The position numbers and the translations under genes are program-made. Positions 11,430-25,747 of a DNA stretch of 64,000 bases are shown here, piece after piece (positions within the stretch are counted from its first letter, which is position 1; each line of letters opens with the position of its first letter). Below the pieces are notes generated by a model. It searched no databases. It was not told the origin of the DNA and was given only the letters and a program-made list of their open reading frames with translations. The DNA comes from Panopea generosa (Eukaryota; Mollusca; Bivalvia; Adapedonta; Hiatellidae). The DNA lies in the NCBI GenBank assembly GCA_029582155.1, contig CM055897.1, positions 9,777,501 to 9,841,500 of the forward strand, given 5' to 3'.

Positions 11430-13702
11430 TCTATCTGAACCTCAAACCCATGTAAGAAGGATACAATTATCCCGAGGAACAAATGTTTCTATCTGAACCT
11501 CAAACCAGTGTAAGAAGGATACAATTATCCCGAGGAACAAATGTTTCTATCTGAACCTCAAACCAGTGTAAGAAGGATACAATTATCCCGAGGAACAAAT
11601 GTTTCTATCTGAACCTCAAACCCATGTAAGAAGGATACAGTTATCCCGAGGAAAAAAAGGTTTCTATCTGAACCTCAAACCAATGTAAGAAGGATACAGT
11701 TATCCCGAGGAACAAATGTTCCTATCTGAACCGCAAACCCATGTAAGAAGGATACAGTTATCCCGAGGAACAAATGTTCCTATCTGAACCTCAAACCAAT
11801 GTAAGAAGGATACAGTTATCCCGAGGAACAAATGTTTCTATCTGAACCTCAAACCCATGTAAGAAGGATACAGTTATCCTGAGGAACAAATGTTTCTATC
11901 TGAACCTCAAACTAATGTAAGAAGGATACAGTTATCCCGAGGAACAAATGTTTCTATCTGAATCTCAAACCAATGTAAGAAGGATACAGTTATCCCGAGG
12001 AACAAATGTTTCTATCTGAACCGCAAACCCATGTAAGAAGGATACAGTTATCCCGAGGAACAAATGTTTCTATCTGAACCTCAAACTAATGTAAGAAGGA
12101 TACAGTTATCCCGAGGAACAAATGTTTCTATCTGAATCTCAAACCAATGTAAGAAGGATACAGTTATCCCGAGGAACAAATGTTTCTATCTGAATCTCAA
12201 ACCAATGTAAGAAAGATACAGTTATCCCGAGGAACAAATGTTTCTATCTGAACCGCAAACCCATGTGAGAAGGATACAGTTATCCCGAGGAACAAATGTT
12301 TCTATCTGAACCTCAAACTAATGTAAGAAGGATACAGTTATCCCGAGGAACAAATGTTTCTATCTGAACCTCAAACCAATGTAAGAAGGATACAGTTATC
12401 CCGAGGAACAAATGTTTCTATCTGAATCTCAAACCCATGTAAGAAGGATACAGTTATCCTGAGGAACAAATGTTTCTATCTGAACCTCAAACTAATGTAA
12501 GAAGGATACAGTTATCCCGAGGAACAAATGTTTCTATCTGAATCTCAAACCAATGTAAGAAGGATACAGTTATCCCGAGGAACAAATGTTTCTATCTGAA
12601 CCGCAAACCCATGTAAGAAGGATACAGTTATCCCGAGGAACAAATGTTTCTATCTGAACCTCAAACTAATGTAAGAAGGATACAGTTATCCCGAGGAACA
12701 AATGTTTCTATCTGAATCTCAAACCAATGTAAGAAGGATACAGTTATCCCGAGGAACAAATGTTTCTATCTGAATCTCAAACCAATGTAAGAAAGATACA
12801 GTTATCCCGAGGAACAAATGTTTCTATCTGAACCGCAAACCCATGTGAGAAGGATACAGTTATCCCGAGGAACAAATGTTTCTATCTGAACCTCAAACTA
12901 ATGTAAGAAGGATACAGTTATCCCGAGGAACAAATGTTTCTATCTGAACCTCAAACCAATGTAAGAAGGATACAGTTATCCCGAGGAACAAATGTTTCTA
13001 TCTGAATCTCAAACCAATGTAAGAAGGATACAGTTATCCCGAGGAACAAATGTTTCTATCTGAATCTCAAACCCATGTGAGAAGGATACAGTTATCCCGA
13101 GGAACAAATGTTTCTATCTGAACCTCAAACTAATGTAAGAAGGATACAGTTATCCCGAGGAACAAATGTTTCTATCTGAATCTCAAACCAATGTAAGAAA
13201 GATACAGTTATCCCGAGGAACAAATGTTTCTATCTGAACCTCAAACCCATGTAAGAAGGATACAGTTATCCCGAGGAACAAATGTTTCTATCTGAGCCTC
13301 AAACTAATGTAAGAAGGATACAGTTATCCCGAGGAACAAATGTTTCTATCTGAACCTCAAACCAATGTAAGAAGGATACAGTTATCCCGAGGAACAAATG
13401 TTTCTATCTGAACCTCAAACCAATGTAAGAAGGATACAGTTATCCCGAGGAACAAATGTTTCTATCTGAACCTCAAACCCATGTAAGAAGGCTACAGTTA
13501 TCCCGTGGAACAAATGTTTCTATCTGAACCTCAAACCCATGTAAGAAGGATACAGTTATCCCGAGGAACAAATGTTTCTATCTGAACCTCAAACCAATGT
13601 AAGAAGGATACAGTTATCCCGAGGAACAAATGTTTCTATCTGAACCTCAAACCAGTGTAAGAAGATACAGTTATCCCAAGGAACAAATGATTCTATCTGA
13701 AC
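11430..13702. repeat. 58-bp minisatellite, about 39 units
   Basis: Uninterrupted direct repeats of 58 bp. Phrases are 'tatctgaacctcaaaccaat', 'gtaagaaggatacagttatc' and 'ccgaggaacaaatgtttc'. Units differ at a few positions (ctc/tct/ccg before 'caaac', cca/ccc/cta after it). The left edge has 'acaattatc' where most units have 'acagttatc'. A ten-unit block is itself duplicated with a 580-bp offset. No open frame crosses it because 58 is not a multiple of three. Confidence 0.97.
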
Positions 13703-14229
13703 TGAAAGAGCCAAGTAAAATTGTTTTTCTTTCATGCCAAACACATTGAATATTTATTTTAATTCAAATTATTATGAGTGTAGGTAATTTAAATTACTTA
13801 CCCGGTAAAAATGCTTGTCCTATATGCAAGAATTGCACTGTCTGACATTGTGATCACCTAAATGTTGCATAGGATTTTTATTACATCTACTCAATTATCT
13901 AATAACCTCAATACCTCTGGCAAATTCATTAAGTGGTAATGCGACACTGTGAAAATTTGTACTCATGCTGACATATGAAGTCCATTTGTTTACCTTAGAC
14001 GGACATCAGGTGAGATATTATAGATATATAATTGATGTGCACATAATGTCATATGACACACATTTTTAAGATTTATGGTCAGTTCAAAAAATTGTCTAAA
14101 ATATCATGGATACACAAATACCATACAAGTTTTGTGAAGTATGAAACTGTCCAGACAACTACCACACAACATCTGAGTTAATTATCACATATCATTTGTC
14201 CATTCAACTACACATCAACATCACTTTGT
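13703..14229. other. Short intergenic spacer, no gene seen
   Basis: AT-rich spacer between the 58-bp and 39-bp arrays. No coding or structural signal was recognised. Confidence 0.5.
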
Positions 14230-14961
14230 ATTGTCACATATATACAAGACATATACCTACATATGTACATAGACAATGCTATACAAGACATATACCTACA
14301 TATGTACATAGACTACAATATACAAGACAAACCTATATATGTACACAGTCAATTATCTACAGGTCATGTACCTATATATGTACACAGACCATGTCATACA
14401 TGACATGTACCTATATATGTACACAGACAATGATATACAAGACATACCTATATAATTACACAAGCCATGATATTCAAATCCTAAACCTATACTATGTACA
14501 CAGTCCAATGGCATACAATACATACCTATATATGTACACATCCCATGATCTACAAGACTTCTGTATACCTTTATATGTACATAGACAACGATATACAAGA
14601 CATGTACCTATATGTGTACACAGACCATGACATACAAGACATGTACCTATATATGTACACCCCATGATCTACAAGAATTCTGTATACCTTTATATGTACA
14701 TAGACAATGATATACAGGTCATGTACCTATCTATGTACACAGACCATGGCATACAAGACATGTACCTATATATGTACACAGTCAATGATCTACAGGTCAT
14801 GTACCTATATATATACACAGACCATGTCATACATGACATGTACCTATATATGTACACAGACAATGATATACAAGACATATACCTGTATAATTACACAAGC
14901 CATGATATTCAAGTCATAAACCTATACTATGTTCACAGTCCAATGGAAAACAAGACATATA

Positions 14962-15009
<48 letters not shown>

Positions 15010-17790
15010 CCTTGATCTACAAGACTTCTGTATACCTTAATATGTACATAGACAATGACATACAAGACATGTACCTATATATGTAAACAGACCATGACAA
15101 TAAAGACATATATCTATATATTTACACAGACCATGCTATACAAGACATATACCTATATATGTACACAGACCATGATGTATAAGACATATACCTACATATT
15201 TACACAGGCCATGATATACAAGACATATACCTATAAATGTACACAGACCATGCTATACTAGACATATGCCTATATTTTTACACAGACTATGACAATAAAG
15301 ACATTTATATATTTACACAGACCATGCTATCCGAGACATGTATCTATATATTTACACAGACCATGCTTTACAAGACATATACCTATATATTGACACAGAC
15401 CGTGACATACAAGACATATTTACACAGACCACGATATACAAGACATATACATATATATGTACACAGACCATGCTATACAAGACATATACCTACATATTTA
15501 CACAGACCAAGCTATACAAGACATATACCTAAATATTTACACAGACCATGATATAAAAGACATTTACCTATATATTTACACAGACCATGCTATACAAGAC
15601 ATATACCATGACATACAAGACATGACTATATATTTACACAGACCATGATATACATGATATATACTAATAAATGTACACAGACCATGCTATACAAGACATA
15701 TACATACATATTTACACAGACCATGCTATACAAGACATATACCTATATATTTACACAGACCATGATATACAATACATATACCTATATATTTACACAGACC
15801 ATGCTATGCAAGACATATACCTATTTATTTACACAGATCATGACAATTATCACATATCTATATATTTACATAGACCATGCTATACAAGACATATACCTAC
15901 ATATTTGCACAGACCATGCAATACAAGGCATATATCTATATATTTACACAAACCGTGACATACAAGACATATACATACATATTTACACAGACCATGCTAT
16001 ACAAGACATATACCTATTTAATTACACAGACCATGACAATCAAGACATAATATTTATATATGTACACAGACCATGCTATACAACACATATACCTATTTAT
16101 TTACACAAACCATGACAATCAAGACATAATATCTATATATGTACACAGACCATGCTATACAAGACATACACCTATATGTTCACACAGACCATGGCAAACA
16201 AGACATATATCTATATATTTACACAGACCATACTATACAAGACATATATCTATATATTCACACAGACCATGCTATACAAGACATATACCTATATATTTAC
16301 ACAGACCATGACATACAAGACATATACCTATATATTTACACAGACCATGCTTTACAGGGCATTAACCTACATATTTACACAGACAATACTATACAAGTCA
16401 TATATCTATATATTTACACAGACCATGACATACAAGAAATATACCTATATATTTACACAAACAATGATATACAGGACATATACCTACATATTTACACAGA
16501 CCATGGTATACGAGACATATACCTATATATTTACACAGACCATGACATGAAAGACATATACTTACATATATACACAGACCATGACAAACAAGACATACCT
16601 ACATATTTACACAGACCATGATATACAAGACATATCTACATATTTACACAGACCATGATATACAAGACATAGCTACATATTTACACAGACCGTGACATAC
16701 AAGACATATACCTATGTATTTACACACACCATATTATACAAGATATATATCTATATATTTACATAGACCATACAAAACAAGACATATATCTATATATTTA
16801 CACACACCATACTATACAAGACATATATCTATATATTTACACAGACCATGACATACAAGACATATACCTATATATTTACACACACCATACTATACAGGAC
16901 ATATACCTATATATTTACACAGACCATGCTATACAAGATATATATCTAAATATTTACACAGACCATGCCAAACAAGACATATTTCTATATATTTACGCAG
17001 ACCATCCTATACAAGACATATACCAATAAATTAACACAGACCATGTTGTACAGGACATATATCTATATATTTTCACAGACTATGACATACAAGACATATA
17101 CCTATATATTTACACAGACCATACTATACAAGACATATACCTATATATTTACACAGGTCATGCTATATAAGACATATACCTATATATTTACACAGACCAT
17201 GACATACAAGACATATACCTAAATATTTACACAGACCATGACATACAAGACATTTACCTACATATATACACAGAACATGACAAACAAGACATACCTACAT
17301 ATTTACACAGACCATGGTCTACAAGACACATATCTATATATTTACACAGATCATGACATAAAAGACATATACTTACATATATACACAGACCATGACAAAC
17401 AAGACATACCTACATATTTACACAGACCATGATATACAAGACATACCTACATATTTACACAGACCATGATATACAAGACATACCTACATATTTACACAGA
17501 CCCTGACAAACAAGACATATCTACATATTAACACAGATCATGACATACAAGACATACCTACATATTTACACAGACCATGACATACAAGACATACCTACAT
17601 ATTTACACAGACCATGACAAACAAGACATACCGACATATTTACACAGACCATGTCAAACAAGACATACACATCTGCCTACATATTAATACAGACCATAAC
17701 ATACAAGACATACTTACATATTTACACAGACCATGATCTACAAGACAAACCTACATATCTACACAGACCATGTTCACAGACCATGATATA
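14230..17790. repeat. 39-bp minisatellite, simple part
   Basis: Direct repeats of about 39 bp: 'acacagaccatgctatacaa' followed by 'gacatatacctatatattt'. Units vary by point changes and by small deletions that shorten some to about 33-36 bp. Because 39 bp is 13 codons and the unit lacks stops in several frames, long open frames appear on both strands coding for degenerate 13-residue repeats. These are not genes. An (AT)n run sits at about 14964-15006. Confidence 0.95.
14964..15006. repeat. (AT)n microsatellite inside the array
   Basis: About 43 bases of alternating TA that replace the 'tatatat' segment of one 39-bp unit. It is likely a slippage expansion of the AT-rich part of the unit. Confidence 0.9.
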
Positions 17791-18845
17791 CAAGACATAT
17801 ATAGCTGTATATATGCAAATATCATCATGTATATTTCTTTATATGTATACAGACCGTGATTTACAAGACATTTTTCTGTATATGTACACAGACTGTGATA
17901 TACAATACATATATCTGTATATGTACACAGACAGTGGTATACTAGACATATATAGCTGTATATATGCAAATATCACAATGCATATATCTTTATATGTGTG
18001 CAGACTGTGATATATGAGACATATATCTTTATATGTACACAGACCATGATATACAAGACATATATAGCTTTATATATATGCAAAAATCACAATGCATATA
18101 TCTTTATGTGTATACAGACCATGATATACAAGACATATATCTGTATATGTACACAGACCATGATATACAATACATATAACTGTATATATGCAAATATCAC
18201 AGTGCATATATATTTATGTGTATACAGACCATGATATACAATACATATATCTGTATATGTACACAGACAGTGGTATACCAGACATGTATAGCTCTATATA
18301 TGCAAATATTACAATGCATATATCTGTATATGTACACAGACAGTGGTATACAAGACATATATAGCTCTATATATGTAAATATCACAATGCATATATCTTT
18401 ATATGAACACAGACTGTGGTATACCAGACATATATAGCTGTATATATGCAAATATCACAATGTATATCTCTTTCTATGTATAGAGACTGTGATATACAAG
18501 ACATACATAGCTATATATATGCAAATATCACAATGCATATATCTTTATATGTACACAGATTGTGATATACAAGACATATATAGCTTTATATATATGCAAA
18601 AATCACAATGCATATATCTTTATGTTTACACAGACTATGATATACAAGACATATATCTGTATATGTACACAGACCTTGATATACAAGACATATATCTATA
18701 TATGTACACAGACCGTGATATACAAGACATATATCTATATATGTACACAGACCTTGATATACAAGACATATATCTATATATAAACACAAACTGTGATATA
18801 CAAGACATATATCTATATATGTACACAGACTGTGATATACAAGAC

Positions 18846-18898
<53 letters not shown>

Positions 18899-21803
18899 GA
18901 CCATGATATACAAGACATATATAGCTGCATAAATGCAAATATCACAATGCATATATCTATATATGTACACAGACCATGATATTCAAGACATATATAGCTA
19001 TATATATGCAAATATCACAATTCATATTTATTTATATGTACACAGACCCTGATATACAAGACATATATAGTTATATATATGCAAATATCACAAGACATAT
19101 ATCTTTATATGTACACAGACCCTGATATACAAGACATATATAGCTATATATATGCGAAGATCACAAGACATATATATATATCTGTACACAGACCCTGATA
19201 TACAAGACATATATAGCTATATATATGCAAATATCACAAGACATATATCTTTATATGTATACAGACCCTGATATACAAGACATATATAGCTATATATATA
19301 TGCAAATATCACAATGCATATATCTATATATGTACACAGACCGTGATATACAAGACATGTATCTATATATGTATACAGACCTTGATATACAAGACATATA
19401 TCTATATATAAACACAAACTGCGATACACAAGAAATATATCTATATATGTACACAGACCCTGATATACAAGACATATATAGTTATATATATGCAAATATC
19501 ACAAGACACATATCTTTATATGTACACAGACCCTGATATACAAGACATATATAGCTATATATATGCAAATATCACAAGACATATATCTATATATTGACAC
19601 AGACCCTGATATACAAGACATATATAGCTATATATATATGCAAATATCACAAGACATATATCTTTATATGTATACAGACCCTGATAAACAAGACATATAT
19701 AGCTGTATAAATGCAAATATCACAATGCATATATCTAGATATGTACACAGACCGTGATATACAAGACATATATCTATATATGTACACAGACCTTGATATA
19801 CAAGACAAATATCTATATATAAACACAAACTGTGATACACATGACATATATCTATATATGTACACAGACCGTGATACACATGACATATATAGCTGTATAT
19901 ATGCAAATTTCACAATGCATATATCTATATATGTTCACAGACCCTGATATACAAGACATATATAGCTATATATATGCAAATATCACAATACATATTTCTT
20001 TATATGTACACAGACCGTGATATACAAAACATATATCTTTATATGTACACAGACTGTGATATACAAGACATATATAGCTTTATATATATATGCAAAAATC
20101 ACAATGCATATATCTTTATGTGTACACAGACTATGATATACAAGACATATATTTGTATATTTACACAGACCCTGATATACAAGACATATATCTATATATG
20201 TACACAGACCGTGATATACAAGACATATATCTATATATGTACACAGACTTTGATATACAAGACATATATCTATATATAAACACAAACTGTGATATACAAG
20301 ACATATATCTATATATGTACACAGACCGTGATATACAAGACATATATCTATATATGTACACAGACCTTGATATACAAGACATATATCTATATATAAACAC
20401 AAACTGTGATATACAAGACATATATCTATATATGTACACATACTGTGATATACAAGACATATATTTATATATATGTACACAGACCGTGATATACAAGACA
20501 TATATAGCTGTATAAATGCAAATATCACAATGCATATATCTATATATGTACACAGACCCTGATATTCAAGACATATATAGCTATATATATGCAAATATCA
20601 CAATACATATTTCTTTATATGTACACAAACCCTGATATACAAGACATATATAGTTATATATATGCAAATATCACAAGACATATATCTTTATATGTACACA
20701 GACCCTGATATACAAGACATATATAGCTATATATATGCAAATATCACAAGACATATATCTATATATGTACACAGACCCTGATATACAAGACATATATAGC
20801 TATGTATATATGCAAATATCACAAGACATATATCTTTATATGTATACTGACCCTGATATACAAAACATATATAGCTATGTATATATGCAAATATCACAAG
20901 ACATATATCTTTATATGTATACAGACCCTGATATACAAGACATATATAGCTGTATAAATGCAAATATCACAATGCATATATCTATATATGTACACAGACC
21001 CTGATATACAAGACATATATAGCTATATATATATATAGGCAAATATCACAATGTATATAGTTTTAAATGTATACAGACCCTGATATACAAGACATATATA
21101 GCTATGTATATGCAAATATCACAATGCATATATATTCATATGTATACAGACCCTGATATACAAGAAATATATAGCTATATATTTGCAAATATCACAATGC
21201 ATATTTATGTATATGTATACAGATCGCGATATACAAGACATATATCTTCATATGTATACAGTCCGTGATATACCAGACATATATAGCTCTATATATAGGC
21301 AAATATCGCAATGCATACAGTTTTAAATGTATACAGACCCTAATATACAAGACATATATAGCTATGTATATGCATATATCACAATGCATATATATTCATA
21401 TATATACAGACCCTGATATACAAGAAATATATAGCTATATATTTGCAAATATCACAATGCATATTTATTTATATGTATACAGATCGCGATATACAAGACA
21501 CATATCTTCATATGTATACAATCCGTGATATACCAGACATATATAGCTCTATATATAGGCAAATATCGCAATGCATAGATCTTTATATGTATACAGACCC
21601 TAATATACAAGACATATATAGCTATATATATGCAAATATCACAATGTATATTTCTTTATATGTATAGAAACTGTGATATACATGACATATATAGCTATAT
21701 ATATGTAAATATCACAATGCATATATCTTTATATGTATACAGACCGTGATATACAAGACATATATCTTTATATATACACAGACTGTGATATACAAGACAT
21801 ATC

Positions 21804-21835
<32 letters not shown>

Positions 21836-22965
21836 GACCGTGATATACAAGACATATATAGCTGTATAAATGCAAATATCACAATGCATATATCTATATA
21901 TGTACACAGACCCTGATATTCAAGACATATATTGCTATATATATGCAAATATCACAATACATATTTCTTTATATGTACACAGACTCTGATATACAAGGCA
22001 TATATAGTTATATATATGCAAATATCACAAGACATATATCTTTATATGTACACAGACCCTGATATACAAGACATATATAGCTATATATATGCAAATATCA
22101 CAAGACATATATCTTTATATGTATACAGACCCTGATATACAAGACATATATAGCTGTATAAATGCAAATATCACAATGCATATATCTATATATGTACACA
22201 GACCCTGATATACAAGACATATATAGCTATATATATATGCAAATATCACAATGCATATACTTTTAAATGTATACAGACCCTGATATACAAGACATATATA
22301 GCTATGTATATGCAAATATCACAATGCATATATATTTATATGTATACAGACCCTGATATACAAGAAATGTATAGCTATATATTTGCAAATATCACAATGC
22401 ATATGTATTTATATGTATACAGATCGCGATATACGAGACATATATCTTCATATGTATGCAGTTCGTGATAAACCAGACATATATAGCTCTATATATAGGC
22501 AAATATCACAATGCATAGATCTTTATATGTATACAGACCCAAATATACAAGACATATATAGCTATATATATGCAAATATCACAATGTATATTTCTTTATA
22601 TGTATAGAGACTGTGATATACATGACATATATAGCTATATATATGCAAATATCACAAAGCATATATCTTTATATGTACACAGACCATGATATACAAGACA
22701 TATATAGTTGTATATATGCAAATATTACAATGCAGATATCTTTATATGTACATAGACCGTGATAAACAAGACATATATGTAAATATAGCTATATATATGC
22801 AAATATCACAATGCATATATCTTTATATGTTGACAAATTGTGATATACAAGACATATATCTGTATATGTACACAGACCGTGATATACAAGACATATACAT
22901 GTACCTGTATATGTACACAGACCGTGCTATACAAGACATATACCTGTATATATACACACGTCTTT
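17790..22965. repeat. 39-bp/73-bp composite minisatellite
   Basis: This part continues the 39-bp array, but many units carry an extra segment containing 'gcaaatatcacaatgcatat', giving a 73-bp composite. Unit starts at 20475, 20548, 20621, 20694 and 20767 show the 73-bp step. Pure 39-bp stretches occur at about 18650-18840 and 20160-20470. Larger periodicities are present: a 117-bp trimer at 20203-20430, and blocks sharing 'agatcgcgat' at 21221, 21481 and 22421. Open frames, including a 203-codon minus-strand frame at 19983-20594, are by-products of the repeat. Confidence 0.95.
18848..18890. repeat. (AT)n microsatellite inside the array
   Basis: Alternating AT run of about 42 bases within the composite array. 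A similar shorter run lies at about 21801-21828. Confidence 0.9.
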
Positions 22966-23448
22966 TACCGATATTGTTTCAGATTCGGTAAACTACTACT
23001 GATATCATGTAAATACTCGTATTCTGATTACAAAGCAGTACATGTAGGTTATCCATTTATCTATATACAATACCTGTATATAATAAAGCAAATTTGAGTC
23101 TCTATATCAATGCCTAATTGTTTGGGGGAGGGAATGACACGATAAAATGCCAACAGCACGGAGCTTTACAGCATTGAGGTGAGTCAGACTCCTCTAATGA
23201 GGCATATTGTCGTTTGACGATGACGGGTTACCAATATTGTATAACTTTACCATACTTTACAGTTGATCTGCCATGGCATACCCATAACCTACTACAATCA
23301 TGTATTTTTAATGGTGTATGTAACATTTCTATTGTATCTGATATTTGATAATAAGTCGATACGTTATTTTTTAAAGAACTAAAGAAAAAGGCCAACAATT
23401 TATTGTGTCAGGCATTCCCTTGAACGTTTTGTTTATGAAGTTGTAAAT

Positions 23449-23567
23449 TTATGAGTATGATATATTTTGTGAGTATTATATATTTGTGAGTTTTATATAT
23501 TTATGAGTATTATATATTTGTGAGTTTTATATATTTATGAGTATTATATATTTGTGAGTAATATGCA
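23449..23567. repeat. Short AT-rich tandem repeat
   Basis: About seven copies of an 18-bp phrase close to 'gagtattatatatttgt', alternating with 'gagttttatatatttat'. This gives an apparent 36-bp dimer. Confidence 0.85.
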
Positions 23568-23884
23568 GTCTATCTTGTTATCATATAGGCGAAAATCAAA
23601 GTCTGTCTTGACACATCTTAATCTATCAAGTTACTGACACGAGTTATCAAGTGGAAGTGACATTACACTAGGCTAATATCAAAACTTCGTCATGGGTTCA
23701 TTACACACCTGCATTGTATATTATGTGATGAAACACAATTAGTCAACACAATTGATCAGTTTAGTTTTTATTTAAAATCATATGTTGGTTGGTTGGCTTG
23801 CAATTCCATGTTCTAATTCAAGTTTAAACTTATTTATCTCACTTCAGTTACGAAACACTTTCTTTAAAACACGCCCGATGCTCA

Positions 23885-23990
23885 AGTCTTCCTTGGTAGA
23901 ACCAGTACTAAGCATATGCGGAAAAGGTGTCTAAGAACACCATATATGGCCGTGGGGGAGGATCAAACCCACGACCCGCTGATCATAAGT
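23885..23990 (-). mobile_element. tRNA-derived SINE, family A, copy 2 (5'-truncated)
   Basis: On the minus strand this copy has the B box 'ggtttgatcctcc' preceded by 'gggtcgtg'. It is followed by the same body as the 1.04-kb copy: a 'ggtgttctta' segment, 'ttttccgcatatgct' and 'gtactggttctacc'. The A-box region is lost or too diverged to align. An inverted, truncated second copy supports the mobile-element reading of the first. Confidence 0.8.
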
Positions 23991-24375
23991 GCAGTGATAT
24001 GATTTAAGATTGCATCCGCTCGACAACCATCTTGACGTTGCAAGACAGCGTGATGTAAACGATTTTTTGCGCACATGGAATAATATATGATAACTCAATT
24101 ATGGCACGCTGTTCCAATAACGACTTAAAATCCCTACACAATTGTTCTGCCAATTGTAATTTGTATGTATTTCTTCAACCTTTGACTCAGGTGTTGTAAA
24201 AAATAAATAGGTAGATAGTTTTTCATGATTTTTCTCAATAGAAGTCGATGTGATAGAATAATTTGAAGGAAGCCACAATATTATCCGTGATCTAATTTGA
24301 TAGAAAAATATGAGAGTAGCAATTCATGTCCAACTTTAAAGTAAAATACGGATAAAGGTGTGTTTGCTTACTGGT

Positions 24376-25462
24376 TTACCTTTCAAACCAAGAAAACAGT
24401 AAACCTTCAAAACCCAGGAAAGAGTTAAAACCTTCCAAATCTAGGAAAGAGTTGACCTTCCAAAACCAGGAAAGAGTTAACCTTCTAAACCCGATAAAGA
24501 GCTGACCTTCCAAATTCAGGAAAGAGTTAACCTTCATATCCCAGGAAAGCGTTAACCTTCTAAACTCAAGAAAGAGTTGACCTTCCAAACCAAGGAAAGC
24601 GTTAACCTTCCAAACCCAGGGAGGAGTTAACCTTCTAAACCCAAGAAAGAGTTGACCTTCCAAACACAGCAAAGAGTTAACCTTCCAAACCCAGGAAAAA
24701 GTTAAACCCAAGAAAGAGTTGACCTTCCAAACCCAGGAAAGAGTTAACCTCCAAACACAGGAAAGCGTTAACCTTCCAAACCCAGGAAAGAGTTGACCTT
24801 CCAAAGTTAGGAAAGAGTTGACCTTCCAAACCAAAGAAAGAGTAAACCTTCCAAACCTAGGAAAGAGTTAAAACCTTCCAAACCCAGGAAAGAGTTGACT
24901 TTCCATACCAAGGAAAGAGTCAAAACCTTCCAAACCCAGGAAAGAGTTGACTTTCCAAACACAGGAAAGAGTTAACCTTCAAAACCCAGGAAAGCGTAAA
25001 CCTAGCAACCCAAGGAAAGAGTTGACCTTCCAAAACCTTCCAAACCAAGGAAAGAGTTGATCTTCCAAACTCAGGAAAGAGTTAACCGTCTAAACCCAGG
25101 AAAGAGTTTACCTTCCAACTCAGGAAAGAGTTAACCTTGCAAACCCAGGAAAGAGTTAACTTTCCAAACTCAGGAAAGAGTTAACCTTCCAAACCCAGGA
25201 AGAGTTAGCCTTCCAGGAAAGAGTTAACTTTCCAAACCCAGGAAAGAGTTAACATTTCAAATCCAGGAAAGAGTTAAAAAATTCCAAACCCAGGAAAGAG
25301 TTAACCTCCTTCCAAACCCAGGAAAGAGTTAACCTTCCAAAGCCAGGAAAGCGTTGACCTTCCAAACCCAAGAAAGAGTTGCCCTTCCAAACCCAGGAAA
25401 GAGTTAACATTCCAAACATAGGAAAGAGTTAAAACCTTCCAAACCCCGTAAAGAATTAACCA
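24376..25462. repeat. 25-bp minisatellite
   Basis: About 44 imperfect units of 'ccaaacccaggaaagagtta' plus 'acctt', with frequent 1-5 bp indels. Minus-strand open frames at 24376-24834 and 25301-25486 encode degenerate Trp/Leu/Ser/Gly-rich repeats; the frame changes repeatedly and no start context or domain supports a gene. Confidence 0.95.
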
Positions 25463-25681
25463 GCCAAACAAGATGCACAATGACATTACATGCTAAGCAC
25501 ACCATATCAAGCCTTATTCGAAACGGAATATCAGAATAATGTAAGTATCCGCTTTACCTGCATACTGTTCAATGACGAACTTGACAAGTTATCAACAAAC
25601 TTGAAACATTTACCATTCTCAGACTTTTGTGGTCGTATTCACCAACCATTTTTGAGCATATTTTTACCCAAATTTCAACCT

Positions 25682-25747
25682 TAGATATCCAGTTTACCAT
25701 GACAGATATCCAGTTTACCATGACAGATATCTGGTTTACCCTGACAG
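25682..25747. repeat. 21-bp triplicate
   Basis: Three tandem copies of 'gatatccagtttaccatgac' plus one base. The third copy differs ('gatatctggtttaccctgac'). Confidence 0.85.

Larger units (their letters stand above)
22966..24375. other. Intergenic spacer, no gene seen
   Basis: No exon recognised. It contains the short tandem repeat at 23449-23567 and the inverted SINE family A copy, listed separately. Confidence 0.5.

Noticed and set aside
14196-22991. Dozens of open frames on both strands, up to about 200 codons
   Set aside because: They arise from a 39-bp repeat without stops in several frames. Both strands and several frames are open at the same place and the peptides are only the repeat unit.
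24376-25486. Minus-strand frames coding for Trp/Leu/Gly-rich repeats
   Set aside because: By-product of the 25-bp minisatellite; frame changes with every indel and there is no domain.
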